Assembly (NCBI GenBank): GCA_051010055.1
Contig: JBPCVY010000163.1
Coordinates: 1 to 9,116, forward strand
Direction of reading: 5' to 3'
Length of the DNA: 9,116 bases
Origin: CAJQND01 sp051010055
Lineage (GTDB): Bacteria; Pseudomonadota; Alphaproteobacteria; Rhizobiales; CAJQND01
A model generated the notes under the pieces. It was not told where the DNA came from. It saw nothing but the letters and a program-made list of their open reading frames with translations, and searched no databases. The translations under genes were made by a program, and so were the position numbers. Positions 1-5,711 of this stretch are shown piece after piece (the stretch's first letter is position 1; each line of letters begins with the position of its first letter).

Positions 1-1104
1 GCCAAAAAGGCCAACCTGCGCCACATAGGGCGGGCGGTGGCGGGGAAGACCGCGCTTACCTTCGATGGATTCGATCATCGCCGATTCTTCACCGCAAATA
101 TAAGCGCCAGCCCCGCGGCGGACTTCCACATATCCCGGTTCAATTATGCCGGCATCTTCTATTGCGCGAATTTCCCGATCGAGAATTCCAAGAACCGCAG
201 GATATTCATCCCGCATGTAGATGTAGACTTTATCAGCTGCAACGCCCCAGGCGCCAATCAGCATGCCTTCCAGGAACTGATGGGGGCGGGTTTCCAGATA
301 GTACCGGTCTTTGAATGTGCCAGGCTCGCCCTCATCACCGTTGATGCACATATAGCGCGGGCCGCTTCCGGCACGCACGAACTTCCATTTTTGTCCGGAA
401 GGAAATCCGGCGCCACCAAGACCGCGAAGCCCCGCTTCCAGAAGTTCATCAATGACACCTTCAGGTGTTTTTTCCCCATTGCGGCAGGCGCCCAGAATTT
501 CATACCCGCCTTCTGCCTGGTAATCACCCAGCGATTGATAGGCCGAGATCACAGGGGCGGTTTCACCATTTTCTGCAGCGGTCAACAAACTGTCCACGGT
601 AACGTTGTCGAGATAGTTCTTGCCAACGGCAGCTGCCGGAGCACATTGGCAGCGCCCGATGCATGGCGCTGGCAGAACGCGCAGTTTTGCGCCTGATTTT
701 TGCTTCAGCTCATCAAGCAATTCTTCTGAACCAGCCAGCGCGCAGGATATTGAGGTACACACACGGACGGTGACTTCCGCTGGCGGGGTTTCTTCCTCTT
801 TGACCACATCGAAATGATCGTAAAACGTCGCCACTTCATAGACTTCCGCCATGGCGAGCTTCATTTCCTGGGCAAGCGCTGCCAAATGGCGGGCAGACAA
901 GTGGCCATGGGCATCCTGAATGAGGTGCAAATGCTCGATAAGCAAATCACGGTGGCGCGGCGCATCACCCAGAAGAGCCCGGACCTCTTCTCCAGCTTGA
1001 GGATCGACTTGCCTTCCCTTCGGAAACGGCCGCGCCTTTCCCTTGCCGCCGCTCCGGCCAGGCCGGATGGGCTTGAAGCCGGAATTGGGGCTGTGTTTAT
1101 TCAT
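1..1104 (-). CDS. fdh1B: NAD-dependent formate dehydrogenase beta subunit, NuoE/NuoF fusion (5' part, 368 codons)
   Basis: This is the electron-transfer subunit of a cytosolic molybdenum or tungsten formate dehydrogenase, passing electrons from formate oxidation to NAD+ through FMN and Fe-S clusters. The minus strand reads open from ATG at 1104 to the left edge. Residues about 30-165 form a NuoE/thioredoxin-like domain with four [2Fe-2S] cysteines: C116 and C121 (C-x4-C), then C148 and C152 (C-x3-C). A NuoF-like domain follows from about residue 225, with the FMN/NADH-site motifs GLRGLGGAGFP, NGDEGEPGTFKD and GAYICGEES. The fusion and the wording of these motifs resemble Methylobacterium Fdh1B as I remember it (about 570 residues). 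The C-terminal [4Fe-4S] cysteines would lie outside the window. A GGGAGAG ribosome-binding site sits 9 nt before the ATG. The catalytic alpha subunit presumably follows beyond the left edge. Complex I NuoE+F is less likely because here the two are fused and no nuo genes are visible. Confidence 0.9.
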   Translation of the reverse strand, partial: MNKHSPNSGFKPIRPGRSGGKGKARPFPKGRQVDPQAGEEVRALLGDAPRHRDLLIEHLHLIQDAHGHLSARHLAALAQEMKLAMAEVYEVATFYDHFDVVKEEETPPAEVTVRVCTSISCALAGSEELLDELKQKSGAKLRVLPAPCIGRCQCAPAAAVGKNYLDNVTVDSLLTAAENGETAPVISAYQSLGDYQAEGGYEILGACRNGEKTPEGVIDELLEAGLRGLGGAGFPSGQKWKFVRAGSGPRYMCINGDEGEPGTFKDRYYLETRPHQFLEGMLIGAWGVAADKVYIYMRDEYPAVLGILDREIRAIEDAGIIEPGYVEVRRGAGAYICGEESAMIESIEGKRGLPRHRPPYVAQVGLFG

Positions 1105-1143
1105 GCCTGATTGCTCTCCCGTGCCACCACTAACTTCGGTATT

Positions 1144-1153
1144 TGGTATACCA
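1144..1153. promoter_or_regulatory. Perfect 10-bp palindrome TGGTATACCA, candidate operator
   Basis: TGGTATACCA is its own reverse complement. It lies in the spacer between the divergent formate dehydrogenase and tusA genes, 40 bp from the dehydrogenase start. TTGGTATACCAA-type sites are typical of GntR-family (FCD subgroup) regulators such as ExuR/UxuR, so a GntR-type operator is a reasonable inference. No regulator gene is present in the window. Confidence 0.35.
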
Positions 1154-1173
1154 GAGATTTTCCATGGTGAAAA
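1145..1173 (-). promoter_or_regulatory. Candidate promoter of the formate dehydrogenase gene
   Basis: On the minus strand, TTTTCA (1168-1173) and TATACC (1145-1150) are separated by exactly 17 nt. This would start transcription near 1138 and give a leader of about 34 nt that contains the GGGAGAG ribosome-binding site. Each hexamer matches the sigma-70 consensus only partly, so this is the best candidate seen rather than a secure promoter. Its -10 lies inside the TGGTATACCA palindrome, which would suit repression by a dimeric regulator. Confidence 0.3.
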
Positions 1174-1272
1174 ATGAAACTTCTACGCCATATTTCCGCA
1201 AACGAAAACTTTTGGAAGGTCGTTCTACGGCACCTTGCTGACAAATCCGTCACCAGGCACTATTAAGCACCA

Positions 1273-1506
1273 ATGACACTCAATGATGAAACTCTCGATG
1301 TGCGCGGAATGTTATGTCCGCTGCCGGTTCTTAAAGCCCGCAAACGCCTGCAATCCATGGCCAGCGGGGCGATATTGCGGATTGAGGCGACGGACCCGGC
1401 GGCAATCATCGATATTCCGCATTTTTGTGCTGAAAGCGGCAACAGCCTTCTTAACCAGGAGGAGGCCGAAGGGGTGTACATTTTCACAGTGCAGAAAGCT
1501 GGTTAG
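1273..1506 (+). CDS. tusA: TusA/SirA-family sulfur carrier protein
   Basis: A small cytosolic persulfide carrier of 77 residues, the usual family length. The signature CPLP (C15-P16-L17-P18) follows the typical opening LDVRGMLCPLPVLKARK. C15 is the persulfide-bearing cysteine. In E. coli, TusA takes sulfur from IscS and directs it to tRNA 2-thiouridine synthesis and to molybdenum cofactor metabolism, so divergent placement next to a molybdo-enzyme subunit is suggestive. The start is fixed by an in-frame TAA at 1264-1266; the first ATG after it is at 1273. There is no good Shine-Dalgarno sequence (the nearest is CAGG ending 15 nt upstream). The gene could be a TusA paralogue (YedF/YeeD-like) rather than true TusA. 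Its TAG overlaps the stop of the opposing Spx/ArsC-like gene by 4 nt. Confidence 0.85.
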   Translation: MTLNDETLDVRGMLCPLPVLKARKRLQSMASGAILRIEATDPAAIIDIPHFCAESGNSLLNQEEAEGVYIFTVQKAG

Positions 1507-1859
1507 GCTGAAATACCGAGCGCTTTTTTCGTTTTTGCTGACCAGCCGATCAGAATTTTCCCTTCAACCTCGATAACCGGGCGCTTTATGAGCGTTGGGT
1601 GCTGAGCCATCAAGCTGATCGCCCCGGGTTCTGTGTGAGCGTCTCGCTTCAGAATGTCAGGAAGATTCCGCCATGTGGTAGAGCGCTTGTTGAGCACCGC
1701 ATCAACACCATGGGCTGCTACCCAGCCGGACACATGCTGGTGGGTGAGCCCATCAGACCGGATATCGAAAAAGTGATGGCCGATGGAAGCATCTGCCATG
1801 TCACGCATAGCCGTGCGGCAAGAATCGCAATTTTTGAGACCAAAAACCGTTACGCTCAT
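1503..1859 (-). CDS. Spx/ArsC/YffB-family thioredoxin-fold protein
   Basis: A 118-residue protein of the ArsC-like thioredoxin-fold family, closest in appearance to E. coli YffB (also about 118 residues). It shares with YffB the N-terminal GLKNCDSC, the mid-protein TTWRNL and the IKRPV motif near residues 91-95. The conserved catalytic cysteine is C11. A second cysteine, C14, makes a CxxC pair that E. coli YffB lacks, which may give it a disulfide or redox-switch capacity. The family includes arsenate reductases and Spx regulators, but the true role of the YffB group is poorly known, and nothing nearby (no arsB or arsR) suggests arsenic resistance. The ATG overlaps the upstream cobW-like stop by 1 nt (TAATG), which implies translational coupling. 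The gene ends in a 4-nt convergent overlap with tusA, leaving no room for an intergenic terminator. Confidence 0.8.
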   Translation of the reverse strand: MSVTVFGLKNCDSCRTAMRDMADASIGHHFFDIRSDGLTHQHVSGWVAAHGVDAVLNKRSTTWRNLPDILKRDAHTEPGAISLMAQHPTLIKRPVIEVEGKILIGWSAKTKKALGISA

Positions 1860-3040
1860 TAGTCCAAAAGTCCTCCAGATTTCAGGGAAAGGGTTTCATC
1901 GCGGAACGCGTGAGAGGCTGGCTGGGAGCGGTCGGTAAACGCTTTTAACAGCGCTTCGACCTGAGCTTTTTCAATATCGCGAGTTATGAACACAATGCGC
2001 GTTTCGCGCTCGCCCTGCGGCCAGGCGTCCAGCTGAACCGGCGGGTGAAAAACGTGCTGCACCCCATGGATGACAAATGGCCGGTCCGGTTCCTCTTCAA
2101 CATTCACGATGCCCTTTACCCGCAACAGGCCAGGTCCATGATTTGCCCGCAAAAGCTCAAGAAACAAGTCGAACGAAAGCGCTGAAATCGGTCCTTTTGT
2201 GGAGATGCAATAAGCCCTGATGTGTTCATCGTGCCGGTTAACATCGTGGTCATGATCATGGCCGTCATGGTTGTGATTATGGGCTGATTGCTGGCGCTGC
2301 GTTTCACGCCGCTTGACAATACGGGGCCGGCAAACCGGGCGCGCGAATGATTCTGCAGAAAGCCACTTCTTGACGTTGAACGTCTTTTCCTCCGGATCGT
2401 AAAGACCGGCATCAAAAAGCGTGGCCGGAGAGGCTTCACCGGTGAAAGCATCAAGCATGCGCGCGGCCGGGGCCAACTTACGAAGACGGCGCACAAGGCT
2501 TCCGAGTTGGCGCTCGCCCTCGATCCCGGTCAACAAATCTGTTTTTGTCAGCACCAGCCTGTCGGCAACCGCAACCTGTTTTACCGCTTCCTCATGGGCA
2601 TCGAGGGTGCTTGCCGCATTAACCGCATCAACAACGGCAATAACGCTTTCAAGCCGGTAACGCGCCAAGAGCCAGGGGTGGTTCATAACCGTGTGGAGCA
2701 CAGGCGCAGGGTCAGCAAGCCCGGTGGTTTCAATGACCACTCGATCAAAAGCCATGATCGAACCTTCATCGCGCCGGTTCATCAAGTCTTCCAGCGTGTC
2801 GATCAAATCACCCCTGATTGTGCAGCACAAGCAGCCAGAAGACATCTCCATGACATTTTCATCAGCTGTCTCAACCAGCAGATGGTCAATGCCCACCTCG
2901 CCAAACTCGTTTATGATGACGGCTGTTCCCGCCATTTCAGGGTGGTGAAGCAGCTTGTTCAGCAAGGTGGTCTTGCCGGCGCCAAGAAATCCTGTAAGCA
3001 CCGATAGCGGCACCGGTTGCCGAGGTCTGGGTTCAGTCAT
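1859..3040 (-). CDS. COG0523 GTPase, CobW/ZNG1-type metallochaperone with His-rich loop
   Basis: A 393-residue G3E-family P-loop GTPase. It has Walker A GFLGAGKT at 17-24, the zinc-binding signature GCLCC with C70-x-C72-C73, ETTGLADP at 104-111 (Walker B/switch region) and TKTD at 164-167 (the base-recognition motif, usually NKxD). A histidine/aspartate-rich stretch at 253-272 (HNHNHDGHDHDHD and following) lies in the linker before the CobW C-terminal domain (about 275-370). Family members insert or deliver metals (zinc for ZNG1 and ZigA, cobalt in cobalamin synthesis for CobW). No cobalamin genes are nearby, so calling it cobW would be unsafe. The His-rich loop favours Zn or Ni/Co handling. 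No Zur-like box was seen in the 72-bp spacer upstream, so it is probably transcribed with the carboxypeptidase gene. An AGAGAAG ribosome-binding site precedes the ATG. Confidence 0.88.
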   Translation of the reverse strand: MTEPRPRQPVPLSVLTGFLGAGKTTLLNKLLHHPEMAGTAVIINEFGEVGIDHLLVETADENVMEMSSGCLCCTIRGDLIDTLEDLMNRRDEGSIMAFDRVVIETTGLADPAPVLHTVMNHPWLLARYRLESVIAVVDAVNAASTLDAHEEAVKQVAVADRLVLTKTDLLTGIEGERQLGSLVRRLRKLAPAARMLDAFTGEASPATLFDAGLYDPEEKTFNVKKWLSAESFARPVCRPRIVKRRETQRQQSAHNHNHDGHDHDHDVNRHDEHIRAYCISTKGPISALSFDLFLELLRANHGPGLLRVKGIVNVEEEPDRPFVIHGVQHVFHPPVQLDAWPQGERETRIVFITRDIEKAQVEALLKAFTDRSQPASHAFRDETLSLKSGGLLD

Positions 3041-3112
3041 CGTGGTTCTTCTCTTAGAATTACCTGCGGCTTGAGAAATTGCATCCCAACTGGCATGGGG
3101 TCAATCGGAGCG

Positions 3113-4549
3113 CTAGTTTTTTTTCGCCGTTTTCTTTTTACGCTTTTTCCTGGCGCGTTTTTTCGCTTTGGCTTTGCGGCGCCTTTCGCGCTCGGCAGCC
3201 ATGCGGGCCAGATCTTCTTTTTCCAGTTCGGAAAAAACTTCTGGCGATAGAATTTGGCACACCTCAGAGCGGCTGCGCATTTCGGTACAGACTTTTTCCG
3301 CCCGTGGCGCCTCCAGCCTGCCGACAACAGCGAGGTAGCCTTTTCTGTCAGGCATGCGGATAACCGCACCCCTGCCACCGGAAAAGATCTGATGGCCGTT
3401 AACAAGCCTACGGGTCATTACAGTATGGGCATCGGTTGCCTTGGCAAACTTTCCAAGGGCAATTCCCCAGGCCCCTGTCAACATGCCCGGAGGCACAAGC
3501 CGATATGCGGGCCTTCCTTTGCAAGCCACCTGTGATAAATCCTGCGGCACCTTTCCACCAGGGCGGGCCTCATTTCTCACTGCGGAAATTGGTTGTGGAA
3601 CCTGGCCGTTGCCGGTAGCACCTTCACCACCAAACCCAGCCTCCAGCAACTCCTGGGCTTTCTTCGCGCGAATCGCGCCGTTTTTTGCGCCAAGAACAAC
3701 CGCCACCAGCTGGCGGTTGTCGAGAGTTGCGCTGGCGACCAGGTTGTAGGCTGAATTGCAGATGAAGCCGGTTTTCATGCCGTCTGCCGGTTCCCAGTTG
3801 CGCACCAGTGTGTTGCGGTTCCTGAACCTCTTCTTGCCAATTCTGACATTGCGGGCGTCAAAGAATTTCCTGTGCTCAGGATACGCTGTGAGGATGGCGC
3901 CAGCCAGCAGCGCCATATCGCGCGCGGTTGTGATCTGGCGCGGGTCGGGCAGGCCGTGCGGGTTGGCGAAATGTGTTCCGGTCATGCCGAGCTGAAGGGC
4001 GGTTTGGTTCATACGCTCTGCGAATGCGCTAACCGAGCCTTCGATATGCTCTGCAATTGCAACCGCAATATCATTTGTTGAGCGGATCAATAAAAGCCTG
4101 AGGGCGAAATCCAACGGCAGCTGCGCCCCTTCCGGCACGCCGAGTTTTGATGGCGGCATGGAGCGAGCATATTTTGAAACCGTGATTTTTTCTTTGATTT
4201 TGAACCTGCCTGCTCGAACATCTTGAAACGCGATATAAGCGGTCATGAGTTTTGTCAGCGAGGCCGGATACCATGGAGCGCCCGCATCAACTTGCGACAA
4301 AACTTGGCCGCTGCGCGGGTCATAAACAATGGTTGGTCCATTGTGGACAACCGCTTTCTTTGCCTTTGACTTCGTTACCTTCTTTGCCGGTTTTTCCTTT
4401 TTCGCCTTCTTTACTACAACTTTGTCTGCCTTCGCAGCATTCACGGTTTCGAAATTCACGGACAGAAAGGACGCTGCAACAATGGTGGCAACCGCCGCAA
4501 GCTCAACGCTGCACCGTTTGGACCGAGTTTTCTGCAAAGCCGCGCTCAC
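3113..4549 (-). CDS. D-alanyl-D-alanine carboxypeptidase (peptidase S11) with SPOR-like region and polybasic tails
   Basis: A periplasmic PBP5/DacA-type enzyme that removes the terminal D-Ala of peptidoglycan pentapeptides. All three active-site motifs are present: SLTK at 97-100 (nucleophile S97), STN at 157-159 and KTG at 259-261. A signal peptide spans about 1-38 (basic KTRSKR, hydrophobic core, cleavage near VNA-A). A lysine-rich linker (about 40-66) precedes the catalytic domain. Residues about 358-435 look like a divergent SPOR (septal peptidoglycan-binding) domain. The last 29 residues contain 18 Lys/Arg. At 478 residues it is longer than E. coli DacA (about 400). The start is GTG, in a GTGA overlap with the stop of the upstream aldolase; no Met codon lies before the catalytic domain, so the GTG start is needed to keep the signal peptide. 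It is tightly coupled to the aldolase gene. The enzyme class is sure; the SPOR assignment is inference. Confidence 0.92.
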   Translation of the reverse strand: MSAALQKTRSKRCSVELAAVATIVAASFLSVNFETVNAAKADKVVVKKAKKEKPAKKVTKSKAKKAVVHNGPTIVYDPRSGQVLSQVDAGAPWYPASLTKLMTAYIAFQDVRAGRFKIKEKITVSKYARSMPPSKLGVPEGAQLPLDFALRLLLIRSTNDIAVAIAEHIEGSVSAFAERMNQTALQLGMTGTHFANPHGLPDPRQITTARDMALLAGAILTAYPEHRKFFDARNVRIGKKRFRNRNTLVRNWEPADGMKTGFICNSAYNLVASATLDNRQLVAVVLGAKNGAIRAKKAQELLEAGFGGEGATGNGQVPQPISAVRNEARPGGKVPQDLSQVACKGRPAYRLVPPGMLTGAWGIALGKFAKATDAHTVMTRRLVNGHQIFSGGRGAVIRMPDRKGYLAVVGRLEAPRAEKVCTEMRSRSEVCQILSPEVFSELEKEDLARMAAERERRRKAKAKKRARKKRKKKTAKKN

Positions 4550-5475
4550 GCGGCCATCGCCATTTGCAGGCCCGGCAAAGTGACGCCCAGCCCGGAAAGT
4601 GCCTCATGCAAACTGCGTGCCGACGTTTCCTCCATGTCAACTAATGGCGGGCGCACACGGCGGAACGAAGGATTGCTCGTCTCAAGTGCAATGAAAGCCT
4701 TCAGTGCGGGAATAGGCGCATAGTCAACCACCGTTGAACGCACCGCATCAAGTTCTGCCTGTTGTTCGTCGGCATCTTCGGCCTGCCAGTTTTCCGCAAG
4801 GGTTGAGATTTTTGCCGGGTTGATGTTTGCGGTTGCTGAAATGCAGCCGGCAGCGCCAGCGCGCATACCCTTCAGCAAGAATGTCTCCGCGCCCGGAAAA
4901 ACCTTGAACCCAGGAACAGCATCGATCACTGCTTTGGTGTTGCTCCAGTCGCCGGAGCTGTCTTTCAAGCCCACAACAGTTTCGGGATATCGGGCCACCA
5001 GACGCTCGATCAAATGGACTGAAAGCCCGACATTAGAAACCTGCGGAATGTGGTAAAGGCAAATGCGGAAATCAGAAGAGCCCACCCGCTCAATTACTTC
5101 CGAATAAGCTCTGAACAATCCGTAGTCCGATACGCCTTTGTAGTAGAATGGCGGCAGCATTAGCGTCGCGGCACAGCCGTGGCGTGAGGCTGCCTTCCCG
5201 AGGATCACAGCATCGGGAATTGCACAGGCCCCGTTGCCGGGAACAATCCGATTGGGCGGAATGCCCTCATCGATCAGCCTGTCGAGCAAGTCCATGCGTT
5301 CTTCAACTGACAATGAATTTGCTTCCGATGTGGTGCCAAACGGCGCAAGGCCGGAACCTTGCGACAGGAGCCACTTGCACAGAATGACAAAATTTTCGGA
5401 ATCAACTTGCAGGTTCGCGCTGAAAGGCGTCAAAACCGGCGTGAACAGACCCTTTAGATCTTCGGCACTGGCCAT
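4546..5475 (-). CDS. DapA/NanA-superfamily class I aldolase, substrate unknown
   Basis: A 309-residue TIM-barrel enzyme of the dihydrodipicolinate synthase/N-acetylneuraminate lyase superfamily, which forms a Schiff base with pyruvate or a 2-keto acid. It shows FGTTSEA at 46-52 (equivalent to the family GTTGE), the catalytic tyrosine in YHIP (Y141) and the Schiff-base lysine in GLKDSSGD (K171). True DapA carries an arginine five residues after the tyrosine that binds aspartate semialdehyde (YNVPxR). Here that place is V146 (YHIPQV), so lysine/DAP synthesis is unlikely and the substrate is unknown. An upstream in-frame ATG at 5553 would put 26 extra residues inside the tRNA gene and is rejected. 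The ATG at 5475 gives a normal N-terminus (LKGLFTPVLTPF) and has CGGGG about 11 nt upstream. The stop overlaps the carboxypeptidase GTG start. Confidence 0.85.
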   Translation of the reverse strand: MASAEDLKGLFTPVLTPFSANLQVDSENFVILCKWLLSQGSGLAPFGTTSEANSLSVEERMDLLDRLIDEGIPPNRIVPGNGACAIPDAVILGKAASRHGCAATLMLPPFYYKGVSDYGLFRAYSEVIERVGSSDFRICLYHIPQVSNVGLSVHLIERLVARYPETVVGLKDSSGDWSNTKAVIDAVPGFKVFPGAETFLLKGMRAGAAGCISATANINPAKISTLAENWQAEDADEQQAELDAVRSTVVDYAPIPALKAFIALETSNPSFRRVRPPLVDMEETSARSLHEALSGLGVTLPGLQMAMAA

Positions 5476-5510
5476 AACGCTGCAACCCCGTGAAGTTTGG
5501 ATAATCGTAT

Positions 5511-5596
5511 TGGTGCCCCTGGCCCGACTCGAACGGGCACGTCCTAGGGACAATGGATTTTGAATCCATCGCGTCTACCAGTTCCGCCACAGGGGC
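5511..5596 (-). tRNA. tRNA-Leu (anticodon CAA)
   Basis: An 86-nt class II tRNA with the CCA end encoded. The acceptor GCCCCTG (5' end at 5596) pairs with CAGGGGC before ACCA. The D-arm contains TGGCGGAACTGGTAGACGC, the usual Leu form. The anticodon stem ATGGA/TCCAT encloses the loop TTCAAAA, giving anticodon CAA, which reads UUG. A long variable arm, GTCC-CTA-GGAC, and a T-arm with GTTCGAGTC complete the fold. It is the first gene behind a strong promoter and lies 35 bp before the aldolase start with no visible terminator between. Confidence 0.97.
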
Positions 5597-5613
5597 GCAC
5601 CAAACGAGGCGCG

Positions 5614-5641
5614 ATCATAAGCAGGTGAATTTCCCCGTCAA
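5614..5641 (-). promoter_or_regulatory. Strong sigma-70 promoter of tRNA-Leu, possibly of the downstream operon
   Basis: On the minus strand, -35 TTGACG (5636-5641) and -10 TATGAT (5614-5619) match the consensus at 5 of 6 bases each, with a 16-nt spacer. The expected start is near 5607, giving a leader of about 11 nt before the mature tRNA. The segment after the -10 is GC-rich (CGCGCC), as in stable-RNA promoters under stringent control; that regulation is inferred, not shown. Confidence 0.75.
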
Positions 5642-5711
5642 CCATTCAATTTTCATTTTTGTGAAAAATACGCCTTGGACAAATCATATGGAATTCGGCT
5701 ATCAGGCCGCT

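Noticed and set aside
37..1110. Plus-strand open frames opposite the formate dehydrogenase gene
   Set aside because: They are antisense shadows of a continuous minus-strand frame with clear NuoE and NuoF motifs; none shows a domain of its own.
1503..1859. Naming the small thioredoxin-fold gene arsC (arsenate reductase)
   Set aside because: The sequence looks like the YffB branch, and no arsenic-resistance genes are adjacent.
3041..3112. Cobalamin riboswitch or Zur box upstream of the CobW-like gene
   Set aside because: The 72-bp gap is far too short for a B12 riboswitch, and no Zur-like dyad was seen.
3037..3405. 122-codon minus-strand frame overlapping the end of the carboxypeptidase
   Set aside because: Most of it is a shifted-frame shadow of the carboxypeptidase. 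Only its last 19 codons, in the intergenic gap, merit a note, and there is no sign of a real frameshift.
4546..5475. Naming the aldolase dapA
   Set aside because: The arginine that binds aspartate semialdehyde in DapA is replaced by valine, and the motif context differs, so the superfamily name is safer.
5476..5553. N-terminal extension of the aldolase to an ATG at 5553
   Set aside because: The extra 26 codons run through the tRNA-Leu gene and have no family resemblance; the ATG at 5475 gives a normal N-terminus.
5511..5596. tRNA gene as an integration site of a genomic island
   Set aside because: No integrase, no repeated copy of the tRNA 3' end and no compositional break were noticed in the window; flanking genes look like core chromosome.
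5553..5711. N-terminal extension of the YqaA-like protein back to 5553
   Set aside because: The first part lies antisense within the tRNA gene and its promoter; the family starts near MLRALYDW at 5712 (or at most 5688).
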